64,000 bases of DNA, from NCBI GenBank assembly GCA_033557465.1, contig CM066034.1, positions 417,486,159 through 417,550,158 on the forward strand, in the 5' to 3' direction. Below the pieces are notes generated by a model, which was given only the letters and a program-made list of their open reading frames with translations, was not told the DNA's origin and made no database searches. Below, piece after piece: positions 9,752 to 20,690 of this stretch. The DNA is from Ichthyophis bannanicus (taxonomy: Eukaryota > Chordata > Amphibia > Gymnophiona > Ichthyophiidae). The position numbers and the translations under genes were made by a program. The first letter of the stretch is position 1. The number at the start of each line of letters is the position of its first letter.

Positions 9752-10177
9752 TCAAAAGGGGAAAGCTCCTAATGACTTGGTGGGGGCTGAACGTATCCTG
9801 AGGAGGGCTATAGGAAGAGCCTGGGGCCACTTCAGGTGAGCTTCCTGACAGAGTTTGGTTAGCTGTGACGTTAGGGTCCGATTCATACGCTCTACTTTTC
9901 CTGAACTTTGGGGTCTGTAAGCTGTATGTAACTTCCACTGCACCTGTAGGGCCTGGGCCAACTGCTGAGTTATTTGAGATACAAACGAGGGCCCATTATC
10001 TGATCCTATAACTAATGGTATTCCAAACCGGGGAATGATCTCATGGAGCAGAATTTTGGTAACTTCCCTGGCTTTCTCAGTTCTGGTGGGGAAAGCCTCC
10101 ACCCACCCAGAGAATGTACAAACCAAGACTATCAGGTAATGATATCCATTAGCACATGGCTTTTCTGCGAAGTCCAC
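9752..10177 (-). pseudogene. Integrase catalytic core (minus provirus)
   Basis: The 141-codon frame has the DDE triad region: the first Asp in MDFAEKP, the second in SDNGPSF and Glu in SSGKVERMNRTL. The spacing between the last two fits D-35-E. A stop separates it from the zinc domain on its N-terminal side and a frameshift lies beyond ALLRIRSAP. Catalytic residues appear present, but the gene is broken. Confidence 0.78.
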
Positions 10178-10186
10178 CTGGATATT

Positions 10187-10717
10187 TCACCTGGGAGTAA
10201 CGCCTACTGATGGAGCCCTTGGGGGCAGGTTAGGACCCTGCCGGGCATTGTTCTTTGCACAGGTTACACATTTGCGGGCTACTGAGGCTGACAGGGGTCC
10301 TAATAATGAGATACAGAAATGGGGTCTGAGAGCTTTTTCCATTGCAGTTTTCCCATAATGTGTGGCTTGGTGGAAAGCTTGGACAAATGCTGGACCTAAT
10401 GCTTCAGGGATCACAGTTGGACCGGGAGGAAGACCACCTGCTGGCGGTGGTAGCACTATCCATCCGGTCTTTGATAACACTCCCCCTTCCTTTTGACAAT
10501 AATAGTCTAACTCTTTGGGAGTGTATCGGGGAGTCCATGCACTGAGGGGTACTGGAAATATGGCTGCCTGGACTGTACTAGAGGTAGGTATGGGCTCTGT
10601 GGTAGCCGCTTTTCGGGCAGAAACATCTGCAAATCTATTTCCTCGTGAAATTTCCCCTTCCCCTGCCTGATGACCTCGGCAGTGCATTACTGCAACTTGT
10701 TGGGGGAGGGGGGCCAC
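10187..10717 (-). pseudogene. RNase H end and integrase zinc domain (minus provirus)
   Basis: The frame opens with RNase H C-terminal sequence (VAVMHCRGHQAG). It continues through the pol linker to an HHCC integrase N-terminal domain: FHQATHYGKTAM with both histidines and RKCVTCAKNN with both cysteines. It ends at a stop just before the catalytic core. It overlaps the preceding RNase H frame, so at least one frameshift lies near 10700. Confidence 0.72.
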
Positions 10718-11436
10718 ACAGCTTCTAATAATGTCAATATCTCAGGACCATACTTAATGGACTTGCCTCCTGAGGTTATCAACCCTTGTTCCTTGTACAG
10801 GGCTCCAGGAGCATGTAATGTTGTAAAGGCGTACTTGGAATCTGTGTACACATTCAAGCGGAGTCCTGTTTCTATTATCAATGCTCTAGTGAGGGCTATC
10901 AGTTCAGCCTTCTGCGCTGAAGTTCCCGGGGCCAGAGCTGAAGATTCAACTACCATGTCCAGGGTCACCACTGCATAGCCAGCACGACGTTGTCCATTGA
11001 TGACAAGACTGCTTCCATCCATGAAGAAAGTTCGTTCAGGGTCGTTCAATGGAACATCAGTTAGGTCAGGGCGACTTGAGAATATTTTCAGGCAATCATG
11101 ATCCAGAGGACCTGGTCCGATTGGCAACAGTGTAGCAGGGTTCAAAGCTTGACTGACAATCAACTGCAATCGGGGGTTTTCACATAACATACTTTCGTAC
11201 TTCAGCATTCGTGAATTTGTGAACCAATAATTTCCTTTGTGATCCATAAGAGTCAGGACAGAATGTGGTAGCGTTACTTGGAGACTCTGACCCAAAGTGA
11301 GCTTGTCGGCTTCACTCACCAAGAGAGATGTAGCTGCCACGGTTCTCAGGCAAGGTGGCCATCCTTTTGCTACAGTGTCCAGTTGTCTGGATAGATACGC
11401 TACAGGTCGCTGCCAAGATCCGAGGGATTGGGTCAA
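10687..11436 (-). pseudogene. RNase H and connection domain (minus provirus)
   Basis: The 249-codon frame begins in the RT connection (LGSWQRPVAYLSRQLD). It continues through the NPATLLP-type linker to RNase H with FFMDGSS, AELIALTRAL and VYTDSKYAF, which hold the expected Asp, Glu and Asp. The C-terminal His region is in the next frame. Compared with the plus provirus, a segment of roughly 300 bp between the RT active site and this region has been lost. Confidence 0.78.
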
Positions 11437-12110
11437 AACGCCCAGAGCATTCGCTTTTAGAGTTGGTGGCTATCAATAGGTCATCCACATACTGGAGGAG
11501 GACTCTTTTTCCTGGAGTAACAGAGTAACTTGAAAGATCTTGGTTGAGAGCAGCACTGAAGAGAGTAGGTGAGTTCTTAAATCCTTGGGGTAGTTGAGTC
11601 CAGGTGAGTTGACCCCGTCTTCCTGTAGTAGGGTCTTCCTATTCAAAGGCAAACAAAAGTTGGCTGGTTGATGCTAGCCGTATACAGAAGAAAGCATCCT
11701 TCGAATCCAAGACATTGAAATGAATAGCCTTAGCTGGAATCAGTCCCAGGAGAGTGTAGGGGTTTGGTACCACTGGATATATGGTTACAACTGCATCATT
11801 CACTCATCTCAAATCCTGCACTGGGCGGTAGTCACCTGTCCCAGGCTTCTTGACTGGGAGGAGGGGGTATTCTAGGGCGATTGGCACTCCCTGAGAAGTC
11901 CATACTTCAATAATTTCATTAAATGACAGTGAATTCCTTCAATCGCCGGTCGCGGGAGAGGGTATTGTCTCACGTGCACTGGTTCCACTCCTGGCTTGAG
12001 GGTGACAATGACAGGGAATATATTCTTCACTAGGCCAGGAGGATTATCCTCCGCCCATACCTTGGGCGGAGCTGAGATTCTGGTGTGGATACAGGGACTG
12101 GCTGCCTTGA
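11437..12110 (-). pseudogene. Reverse transcriptase palm and fingers (minus provirus)
   Basis: From right to left the translation shows the RT start (LKPGVEPVHVRQYPLP), the PVQD segment, LDSKDAFF-like residues and a YVDD active site encoded at plus 11480-11491, followed by LLIATNS. Soon after that the sequence jumps to the connection domain. The active site is intact, unlike the plus provirus, but in-frame stops and the thumb deletion make it nonfunctional. Confidence 0.75.
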
Positions 12111-12490
12111 TCGGAGATGTACTATAGAACCGCCATTCTTCTTCACGGGGGACAGTCAACACCATTAGGCCAGCAGATTTTGAGTTCAGAGTCATTTCCA
12201 TTTCTCCCCCTTCAGCAAAGGATATCTGCGCCTGGAGCTTAGCGAGCATATCTCGGCCCAAGAGGAGGATTGGGCATTCAGGCATATACAGGAACTGGTG
12301 TGCTATCTTCCGTCCCCCTAATTCACAGGTGCGGTTCTGCAAGAAAGGTTTAGTGGCTCTGTTCTAGTAGCCCCGACAACGGTGATAGTTCGAGAAGACA
12401 AAGGGTCCACTGGTTTAGCCACCACTGAATGTTCGGCCCCCGTATCCACCATAAAGTCCATATAGTGGTCCCCAATTTTTAAACTGGCCA
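12110..12490 (-). pseudogene. Retroviral protease (minus provirus)
   Basis: The minus-strand translation near 12425-12480 reads LKIGDHYMDFMVDTGAEHSV, containing the aspartic protease active site DTGA. It is followed by a flap-like region and a C-terminal segment ILLGRDMLAKLQAQISFA (near 12230-12285). A frame change occurs around 12342. The active site is intact here, whereas the plus provirus has lost it. Confidence 0.75.
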
Positions 12491-12986
12491 TAGGCTCCTG
12501 GGGACCCAGGGGAAACTTGGAGCCCTGTCTGGCCTAGTCTTCATACATGCTGTAGCCCCCTTCGGCTGCCATTCCCTCCATAGCTGCTTCAACTTGTCAG
12601 AACTATGTGTGGTACATTCCTCCCTGATTCTGGAATCGCCCCCCCTGCTCCCCGTGTGCTCCCTCCTCCCTTCCAAGAGGCAGAGTCAAAATTCGGGCAT
12701 TCGTTCTTCCAATGTCCTTCTTCTCTACAGTGGGCGCACTGATTTGCGCCCAATGGGGGCCAACCATTTTCTCGGACCCTTCCACGTCCTCGGGTCCTTT
12801 GGTTAGAGAAACTTCCTCCACGTCATTCAACTAAAGCTGCAGCTTTCAACTAAAGCTGCAGCTTTCTTCTTTATTTTACGTTCACTTTTCTTCTGACATT
12901 CTTGATCACGATTCACAAACACTCTCTGAGCAACTTCCATTAACTGGGCCGCATTCATGCCCGCAAATCCTTCCAACTTTTGCAGT
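12490..12986 (-). pseudogene. Nucleocapsid region (minus provirus)
   Basis: Downstream of the gag stop, frames continue through a basic KKSERKIKKKAAAL stretch to a single CCHC knuckle (CAHCREEGHWKNEC, near 12690-12735). A 19-bp tandem duplication at about 12827-12864 shifts the frame between these parts. A single knuckle is typical of gammaretroviral nucleocapsids. Confidence 0.72.
12827..12864. repeat. 19-bp tandem duplication in nucleocapsid
   Basis: TCAACTAAAGCTGCAGCTT occurs twice back to back, shifting the gag reading frame by one. Confidence 0.8.
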
Positions 12987-12988
12987 TT

Positions 12989-14263
12989 TCATTTTATGTC
13001 TCCCTGGGACTGACTCACAAAGGCTGCATTTACCATACGCAAATTTTCCTGGGCTGCCGGATCATATGGGGTATATAGTCTATAGGCTTCAGATAAGCGT
13101 TCATAAAAGGCTGCTGGGCTCTCGTCTGGACGCTGGATGACTTCCGCTACCTTTCCGATATTCATGGCCTTCTGGCTTTCTTTCTTCAGGCCTTGCAGTA
13201 GGGCCTGGCGGAACCAAGTGAGGGCCGCCGCCCCATTCACACTGTTCGGATCCCATTTAGGATCGTCATTTGGAAAATCCACGGAGGCTGCTTGCCGTGG
13301 ATCCAGGCCTCCTTCTCCTGTAGGGTTCTCTTCTAACCATCGGATGGACGCTTGCACAATCCGTGCTCGTTCTTCAGTAGTGAAGAGGGTAGATAGGAGC
13401 TGGCGGCAATCAGACCAGGTAGGTTGATGGGTCTGCATAATACTTGACATCAATTCAGCTAATTCTTGGGGCTTTTCAGTATAGGATGCATAATGCGTTT
13501 TCCAGTTCAATAAATCAGTGGTGGAAAAGGGCACATAAACAAGACTAGTTGGTCCCACCACCACCTGGTCCTGGTCATTAAGAGTAGGTAGACCTGGGAC
13601 CTGGCATAATGGCATAACGTGACCATCCCTCTGACTTGCTGTTGTACTTCTGAAAGTATAAGGTGGTCTGGATTGTTGGAATTCTGCTCCCGGGCCTTGG
13701 CTGTCAGCAGTAAGTGACCCCAAACTGGCAAATGAATCCCTGCTGGCAGTGTCGTCGGTGGACGACGGTCCTCCCGAGGCACTCTGAACTGAGCCGGGGC
13801 TTCCGGTCAAGAGGGGGTGCACGTCCTCCTGCTGCGGAGGTGGCTGGTGGACTACTTGGGGTAAATCTGCAGGGAGGTATCCCCCTGCGCCAGGCTCTGC
13901 CCGGGGTGGTGGCAGAGCTGAGGGGACTGGCCTATAAAAGTACTGGGGTGGACGGGTTAAAATATCTGGAGATTCTGGGGTAGAATAGACAGGCAGTTTC
14001 TCTTCTCCAGACCTCTGGGCCCCCCTTGTGGTCGCTACCATTATCCTACACTGTTCCTCATGGCAACGCCTCATCCAGGAGGGCTCTCTTTCACAAATAT
14101 TTAACCAGGAATCTATATAGGGGAACTGGTCAGGGTGTTCTCTACGTACAATCTGATGTACTCGGGATATGATTCTAACATCAAAAGTACCACCAGGGGG
14201 CCATGCAGTGACCAGCGCCGGCCACTCCCTGTCACAAAGTATTCCTAATTGGGATGGAGACAT
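12989..14263 (-). CDS. gag: Gag: matrix, PPxY region and capsid (minus provirus)
   Basis: This is the longest retroviral frame here, 424 codons. The N-terminal part resembles a gammaretroviral matrix. A proline-rich linker follows, with a PPQY late-domain motif at residues 105-108 and a second PPY further on. The capsid begins about residue 240 with VPFSTTDLLNWK and continues through THQPTWSDCRQLL and LTWFRQALLQGL; the AFYERLSEA stretch lies in the major-homology-like part. It stops at 12989 just before the nucleocapsid. I start at 14263 because the frame opens there and MSPSQ is a plausible matrix start; the absence of a myristoylated glycine at position 2 is odd for this family. The frame is open but is not part of a working provirus. 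Confidence 0.8.
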   Translation of the reverse strand: MSPSQLGILCDREWPALVTAWPPGGTFDVRIISRVHQIVRREHPDQFPYIDSWLNICEREPSWMRRCHEEQCRIMVATTRGAQRSGEEKLPVYSTPESPDILTRPPQYFYRPVPSALPPPRAEPGAGGYLPADLPQVVHQPPPQQEDVHPLLTGSPGSVQSASGGPSSTDDTASRDSFASLGSLTADSQGPGAEFQQSRPPYTFRSTTASQRDGHVMPLCQVPGLPTLNDQDQVVVGPTSLVYVPFSTTDLLNWKTHYASYTEKPQELAELMSSIMQTHQPTWSDCRQLLSTLFTTEERARIVQASIRWLEENPTGEGGLDPRQAASVDFPNDDPKWDPNSVNGAAALTWFRQALLQGLKKESQKAMNIGKVAEVIQRPDESPAAFYERLSEAYRLYTPYDPAAQENLRMVNAAFVSQSQGDIK

Positions 14264-15272
14264 TTTTACTCCCTAGTCTCCAGCAAATCCCTTACTGAAA
14301 TTCTTGATCATACATTTCAACGGAGTTTGCATGAACTCCGACCCTCCCATAATGACATACACTACAACAGACAGTAGGGGCGGGTGGTCGGGCTGCAGGT
14401 AAGGGGTCCGTACAGCCCTATAAACAAATAGGTAGACAAACACTGAATGCTTCCTCCTTTTCACGACCTGGGTACGGTCGCCCGACCAGGAACTGCGCTA
14501 CTCAGGAGTCCGCTCTCGCTTGGTCTGTGTTTCAAGACCTCTCATTCACACACACACAAACAGACATGCCAGCAAAATCCAACATTTCCAGCGTGACAGA
14601 ACTATATGGCAGTGTTCCTCTGGGTGCACTCTATAAAGACAGGGGGGGGGGGGGCATTACCCTTAACATAAAAATTACCATAAACCTTGGGTCATTACAA
14701 TTACATAATCACCCTAGAAACCCCAATTAAAGTTTTTATGGAAACACTGCAGATGGCTATTTATAGATACACCCCCCCCCCCCATGCTGTTCAAAACCTT
14801 TGTCTCTCACTCATTCAGCAACTGTAAAATTAACACTTTCCTCCTCCCTTGGTCTGTACTCGGACCTCTAAGCCGTTCAGGTTTCCCCCATAAATCAGAG
14901 AATAAACAAATAAATAAATAAAAATAATAAGATAACAGGAACAGTTGACGTAGAAATACAGGCAGGACTGAGATATAACCAGCAAACTAATATAACAAGT
15001 TCAGGTGAAGTAACAATACAGGCAGGGCAGAGATATAACTAAAACAGTTGAGGAGATCCGAAGGGGTTAATAGGAACTGAAACATTCCTTTCTGCAGGCT
15101 GTGTGAAAGACACACCCCTTCTCCCTCTGCTTGCTAGAGATACTGTGCTGAAAAAATAAAATCACAGAGACAGCTCGTCTTCGCTGTGCTGTGCTTAGAC
15201 TCGATTCCTTAAAGTGACTCTGGAGGTTTTTTTCCCCTTATCTCAGTACTGTTTTTCCCCTTATCTCAGTAC
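14264..15272 (-). other. Leader of the minus provirus, gag-proximal part
   Basis: No gene is seen. It has CA/GT-rich stretches, poly-G or poly-C runs (14642-14653, 14771-14783), a TAAA repeat near 14907-14925 and a 23-bp tandem duplication of TTTTTCCCCTTATCTCAGT-type sequence at about 15227-15272, next to the LINE insertion. Confidence 0.55.
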
Positions 15273-15336
15273 TGTTCCTTAAGGGGCAGTAAGAGGAAAC
15301 AAGGCTATAGCAGAGAGACTGAATGAATTCTTTGCT

Positions 15337-15921
15337 TTGGTCTTTACTGAGGAAGATGTAGGGATGTTACCCAAGACTGAAGTGGTATTTAAAGGTGATA
15401 CTGCAGAGGAATTGAGAGAAATATCGCTACACCGGGAAGATATATTACAACTATTTGATAAACTGAATAGTAGCAAATCACCTGGACCGGATGATATACA
15501 TCCCAGAGTGTTGAAAGAACTGAAATATGAGATTGCAGACCTGCTATTGGTAATCTGTGAACTTTCATTAAAATCATCTGTAATACCTGAAGATTGGAGG
15601 GTTGCCAACGTAACACCAATTTTTAAAAAGGGTTCCAGGGGTGACCCAGGAAATTACAGACCGGTGAGCCTGATGTCGGTACCAGGGAAAATGGTAGAAA
15701 CCATCATAAAGAACAAAATTACACAGCATGTAGATAGTCATGGCCTAATGGGAGACAGCAAACATGGCTTTAGACAAGGAAGATCTTGTCTTACTAATCT
15801 GATATGTTTTTTTGAAGGTGTGCATAAACAGGTAGACAAAGGTGAGTCGGTTGATATAGTGTATCTGGACTTTCAGAAAGCTTTTGACAAAGCCCCCATC
15901 AGAGACTTTTGGCGAAGCTAA
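15337..15921 (+). pseudogene. CR1 ORF2 reverse transcriptase, first part
   Basis: The 194-codon frame contains the RT fingers: SKSPGPDDIHPRVLKEL, NVTPIFKKG, GNYRPVSL, HGFRQGRSCLTNL and [13 protein letters not shown], the last holding the first catalytic Asp region. It ends at a one-base frameshift near 15893; the reading continues in the next frame (15909-16940). The jockey/CR1 superfamily match is clear from these blocks. It is among the least decayed LINE coding regions in the window. Confidence 0.85.
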
Positions 15922-16940
15922 AAAGTCATGGGATAGGAGGCAGTGTACTATTGTGGATCGGGAACTGGTTAAAAGATAGAAAGCAGAGGGTAGGGCTAAA
16001 TGGCCAATATTCCCAATGGAAAAAGGTGAATAGTGGAGTACCCCAGGGATCTGTACTGGGTCCGCTGCTTTTTGACATATTCATAAATGACTTGGAAAAG
16101 GGAATAACTAGTGAGGTTATCAAATTTGCAGATGACACAAAACTGTTTAAAGTTGTTAAAACCCAAGAGGATTGTGGAAAACAGCAGGAGGATCTGGATA
16201 AATTGGAAGACTGGGCATCCAAATGGCAGATGAAATTTAATGTGGACAAATGCAAAGTTATGCACCTAGGAAAGAACAACCCACACTACAGTTACACGAT
16301 GCATGGCTCCACATTAGAAACCACCACCCAGGAAAAAGATTTAGGAGTCATCGTGGATAACATGTTAAAACCCTCCGCCCAGTGTGCAGCGGCGGCCAAG
16401 AAAGCAAATAGAATGCTAGGTATCATAAGGAAAGGGATGGAGAACAAAACAAAGGATATTATAATGCCTCTGTATCGCTCCATGGTACGACCTCACCTTG
16501 AATATTGTGTGCAATTCTGGGCACCGTATCTTAAAAAGGACATAGCGTTATTAGAAAAAGTACAGAGAAGAGCCACCAAATTGGTGAAGGGGATGGAAGG
16601 CTACTCCTATGAAGAGAGGCTAAGAAGGTTAGGGCTCTTTAGCCTGGAGAAGAGACGGCTGAGGGGAGATATGATAGAGGTCTATAAATTAATGAATGGA
16701 GTGGAACGGATAAACGTGGATCAATTGTTTACGCTATCAGAGTATAGAAAGACTAGGGGACATGTAATGAAGCTACAGGGTAAACTATTTAAGACAAATA
16801 AGAGAAAATATTTTTTCACTCAACGTGTAATCAAACTCTGGAATCTGTTACCGGAGGATGTAGTAAGGGCTGTTAGTATAGCTGGGTTTAAAAAAGGTTT
16901 GGACAAGTTCCTGGAGGAAAGGTCCATAAACCACTATTAA
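15909..16940 (+). pseudogene. CR1 ORF2 reverse transcriptase, palm to C-terminus
   Basis: The 343-codon frame continues the [16 protein letters not shown], then an intact FADDTK catalytic motif, [17 protein letters not shown] and [13 protein letters not shown]. The CR1-typical C-terminus ([42 protein letters not shown]) closes it. It is separated from 15337-15921 by a single-base deletion. The catalytic residues are present; the break and the missing 5' half make it dead. Confidence 0.88.
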
Positions 16941-17114
16941 AAAGGGACCCAGGATATCAATGCTTGACCCAGTACAAGCATCGTGGAACCTGTGTCTTTT
17001 GGGGATATTGCTAGGTATGTATGACCTAGATTGGCCACTGTTGGAAACAGGATACTGGGCTTGATGGACCTCGGTCTGACCCAATATGGCATGTCTTATG
17101 TTCTTATGTTCTTA

Positions 17115-17776
17115 ATTAATAACCTTACATTATACCAGAAGTGAAACCCGCAGTTAGACAACAGACAGAGGGTGCGGGTGATCGGACTGCCGATAAGGGG
17201 TCCGGGCAGCCCTAGAAACAGAGGGAGACACAAACAGACATGCTAGCAATGTTTTTCCAAATTCCCAGACCTACCTTACTAACCAACAGCAGCTGGTCTC
17301 ACGCATACTCATGCAAGACGTACTCGGACTGCTGATTAACCAAGGGCAGTAGTTTTGGCCTCGCGCATACTCATGCAAGGCTTACTCGGACGTGCCCTGA
17401 GAGGTGATCAGGCTCTCGGTACCTTATTCCCATACCAATTCAGTCTCGTGCATACTCATGCAAGACGTACCCAAAACTAACTGACTGAGGAGCAAAGAAA
17501 TTTCTACTCACCGGATCCGGTACCCGATACAAAACCAGTTCATGGGTTGAATCCCAGACTCCCCTCGGGTTCGGAGGTGTTGGCCGGCCGGATTCAGTAA
17601 TCCGCCGAGGCAAGAAGGAATCCTCTCCGGTGCAAGAGGACCGGTGGCGCCTGAGGCTTCCCCTACGGTCGGCCAGACACGGTTCCAGCCGGACCAAACC
17701 TTGAGGCGGTAAAACGTGGTATATTCACTTGAATACCATCCACTACTCGCACTTCCCGGCCCAACGCACCAGGAAA
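17115..17776 (-). other. LTR-proximal leader of the minus provirus
   Basis: On the minus strand it holds the primer-binding site (17753-17771), a splice-donor-like GTGAGTA (17505-17511) and three copies of the CTTGCATGAGTATGC hairpin core (17450-17464, 17364-17380, 17303-17317). The same order occurs in the plus provirus. Confidence 0.7.
17753..17771 (-). other. Primer-binding site of the minus provirus, likely tRNA-Gly
   Basis: On the minus strand TGGTGCGTTGGGCCGGGAA, five bases after the LTR end. It matches the tRNA-Gly(UCC) 3' complement from memory except for one extra G. Confidence 0.6.
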
Positions 17777-18243
17777 TGTAGCAGCAAAGTGCACGCAATG
17801 AATAAAACCAGGAGTCAGCTGCAGTATTCAAGCCAATTTATTGTGCACAGGCTCAGACAGGAGAGTATCCAAAAAGGACTGAGCAATGGAGTACAGGAGC
17901 AAATTCCTTATATACAATTCTTACGGTTTGATACAGGCAAACTTTCTATTGGTCCCAACGCCCCTTGCACTTGTCCAATTGGGGACCCTCTCTGGGTCTA
18001 GCTCCCTGTTCCCCCTTCTCAGGCTATTCTAACAACGGCATAGTCTTAGACATAGATACATTTCTACTTCAAGGACATTTCTAGCTCAGAGAATGCAAGA
18101 CTAGTTCTATCATCAGCATGAAGGAATTATACAAACTTTTCAAAAGCAGTTTCAGCCAGTTTCTCAGACTCTGGTTCTTCTCAGCACTACTCTCAGGTGG
18201 GGGTTAGGATCTAGGCCTAGTTTACAGGCCATAGCCTACCACA
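17777..18243 (-). repeat. 5' LTR of the minus provirus (LTR type B)
   Basis: 467 bp, TG...CA ends. The minus-strand TATATAAGG lies at plus 17907-17915 and AATAAA at plus 17837-17842. It pairs with 45-521. The outer flank ATAT (18244-18247) matches 41-44. Confidence 0.9.
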
Positions 18244-18247
18244 ATAT

Positions 18248-18424
18248 CATATTTGGTCGGTTACTCTCAGAAACAGGACCTATTAGGGGAAATCTTCTTG
18301 CCAAACAATAATCCTGTATTGCATACAAAGGATTCTGAATTGAACTCTATAGTCACTGTCTCCCTGAAACTCCAAGAACACATTACCTTTTCACACTGAA
18401 TTCAGTCAACATCAATTTGTCTTT
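18248..18424. other. Unassigned flank of the minus provirus
   Basis: Ordinary AT-rich sequence; nothing recognised. Confidence 0.4.
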
Positions 18425-18690
18425 GTAACTCATTGCTAGCAAATGTGGTAAAAGCAGGTAGTGCAGTTGGGCTTAAAAAAGGTTAGGACAAATTCCTGGA
18501 GGAAAAGTCCATACACAGTTAAGAAAACCACTTCTTACCTCTGGGGATAAGAAAGCATGGAATTTACTATTTTTAGGACATGTCAGGTACAGTATTTGTG
18601 AAATGGATTGGCCATTGTTTGAAACAGGACATTGAACATGATGTGCCTTTGGACAGACCCAGTAGTATGGCATTTCTTATGTATTCAAAT
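18425..18690 (+). mobile_element. CR1-like LINE 3' fragment
   Basis: The segment around 18475-18510 (GGTTAGGACAAATTCCTGGA and a following AAAGTCCATA) and the TGGATTGGCCATTG and CCAGTAGTATGGCATTTC blocks follow the 3' end of the 15273-17114 LINE in the same order. It is only the end of ORF2 and the 3' untranslated region. Confidence 0.75.
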
Positions 18691-19431
18691 ATCCAGAGAA
18701 AGACTAAGCATATTTGCATGGAACTAAGCTCTGTACAGCTATCCTTGATTCCATTTCATTTCACAATGAGTTATTTGTTTATTCAATTGCTCCTGTACAT
18801 GTGAAGTGGCATTTTAGAAGTGACATCTATGAAGACTCTGGGATGTCTGGAGCAGAATATCCAAAAACTGGGGAACTGGTAGCCGTGTCTTTTGTAATTG
18901 CTCCATCTCCACCCTGAAAAATTAACCGATTCTGGAGCCGGGTCCCATGCAGATAGCAAGGCCAGGTACATGCATGGGTGTAGGCAAATTTAAAAATGTG
19001 GATGTTGATGAAGTGTACCAGATACTAGGACACCCTGGCCTGGGTAGGTCAGATGGGTGGCATCTATGTTCTGAGACTAATACATCTTGGCCTGCCATTT
19101 CAGATACTCAGACACGTGACGGCAGGCCTGTAATATGTTTGGAGTATGTATGTATGGGTAGGTTTCTTAGGCCAGGAAATAGTAACCGCTGCGATGTAAG
19201 CGCATTTAGCTCTTCCTCCTGGAAATGTTGCAACCATGAAATGAGTGTTCTTTTGCACCTTATTCATGGTCAGGAACAGGTATAGGCATGGCCATCTTAA
19301 CAACAAGGGTCTGACGTGTTCGTGCCAATCTGAAATCGCACCATGACATACAACTCCCTTGCTCTGCCAGGGCACCCCTCTAGCATACCCCTAGGGTAAA
19401 TGGGTATTCTTATGCTGGGAAGATCTATATA
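18691..19431. other. Unassigned sequence
   Basis: About 740 bp without a recognised gene or repeat; short frames of 60-110 codons lack any family motif I know. Confidence 0.4.
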
Positions 19432-19806
19432 CAGTGTCTTGCGAAAGTATTCATCCCCTGGGTTTATGTCCTGTTTTGTTGCATTATGTACAACCTGGAA
19501 TTAAAATGGACATTCATTTGGATGTTAGATAATGGATCTAACAATGTAGTCCAAATTGGTAAAGTGAAATGACAATAAAACACCTTGTATATATATAAAA
19601 AAAACAAGTAAAAACTGAAAAATTGTGAGTGAATATGTATTCATCCCTTTTTCTATGAAACCCCTAAATAAGATCTGGGCCAACCAATTAACCTCAAAAG
19701 CCACATAATTAGGGTCCACCTAGGTGCAATCAGTATCACGTGATGCCTAAATAAATATACCTGTTCTGAGACGCCACTGACTCTGTATCACCACTAAGCA
19801 ATCAAC

Positions 19807-20690
19807 ATGAAGACCAAGGAGCACTCCAAACAGGTCAGAGACAAAGTTGTGGAGAAGTATAGATCAAGGTTGAGTTATAAAAGTAATTCCAAAATCTGAA
19901 TATCCCACAAAACATCATTAAATCCATTATAACAAAATAGGAAGAATATGGCACCACTATAAACCTAACAAGAGAAGGCCGCCCACCAAAACTCGCAGAT
20001 AGGGCAAGGAGGGCATTAATCAGAGATGCCACAAAGACACCAAGGATAACACTGAAGTTGCTGCTAAGATCCACAGCAGAAATAAGAAGACACATTTGGA
20101 GTTTGCACAACAGCATGTGGCAGACTCCCCAAATACATGGAAGAAGGTTCTCTGGTCAGTTGAGGCGAAAATTGAACTTTTTGGCCATCATGGGAAACGC
20201 CATGTATGGCGCAAACCCAACACTTCCCATCACCCCGAGAAACCCATTCGCACAGTGAAACATGGTGGTGGCAGCATCATGCTGTGGGGATCTTTTTCAT
20301 TGGCAGGGACAGAAAAACTGGTTAGGATTGAAGGAATAATAGATGGCACTAAATACAGTGCAGTTCTTGAGGTAAAACTTATTTCAGTCTGCCAGAGATT
20401 TGAGACGGGGATGAAGGTTCACCTTCCAGCAGAACAATATCCCTAAACACACTGCTAAAGCTGGTTTAAAGGGAAACATTTAAATGTCATGGAATGGCCT
20501 AGTCAAAGCACAGACCTCAATCAAATTGAGAATCTGTGACATTACTTGAAGATTGTTGTACACCAACGCAACCCATCTAACTTGAAGGAGTTGGAGCAGT
20601 TTTGCCTTAAGGAATGGGTGAAAATCCCATTGGCTAGATGTGCTAAGCTAATAGGGACATACCCCAAGAGACATGCAGCTATAATTGCAG
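19807..20690 (+). pseudogene. Tc1 transposase remnant (copy 1)
   Basis: Pieces in several frames give a Tc1 transposase: a helix-turn-helix-like N-terminus near 19810-20040, [19 protein letters not shown] near 20095-20165, [22 protein letters not shown] and C-terminal [17 protein letters not shown] (20570-20640). The first catalytic Asp of the DDE triad is changed: WSVEAK here against WSDETK in the copy at 53511-53705. Frameshifts near 20050 and 20440 and several stops make it inactive. The transposase would cut and paste the element by its terminal repeats. Confidence 0.8.

Larger units (their letters stand above)
15273..17114 (+). mobile_element. CR1-like LINE, 5'-truncated, in the provirus leader
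   Basis: It carries the 3' half of a CR1-type ORF2 (15337-16940), then a 3' untranslated region ending in TCTGACCCAATATGGCATGT and TTATGTTC repeats. The endonuclease and ORF1 are absent, so it is a 5'-truncated insertion. It sits between the LTR-proximal and gag-proximal leader of the minus provirus and is absent from the plus provirus, so it postdates the split of the two. No clear target duplication could be fixed. Confidence 0.85.
45..18243 (-). mobile_element. Minus-strand class I (gamma-like) endogenous retrovirus, interrupted
   Basis: This provirus reads right to left: 5' LTR 17777-18243, primer site, leader, gag, protease, RT, RNase H, integrase, short env-like reading frame, polypurine tract and 3' LTR 45-521. 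The 4-bp direct repeat ATAT lies just outside both ends (41-44 and 18244-18247), which marks it as one integration. It is split by a related plus-strand provirus (804-9017) and by a CR1-like LINE in its leader (about 15273-17114). Protease DTGA and RT YVDD motifs are intact, but the frames carry stops, a 19-bp duplication in nucleocapsid and a deletion after the RT active site. The DLLNWK-type capsid and single CCHC knuckle point to a gammaretrovirus-like element. It is not competent as it stands. Confidence 0.88.
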
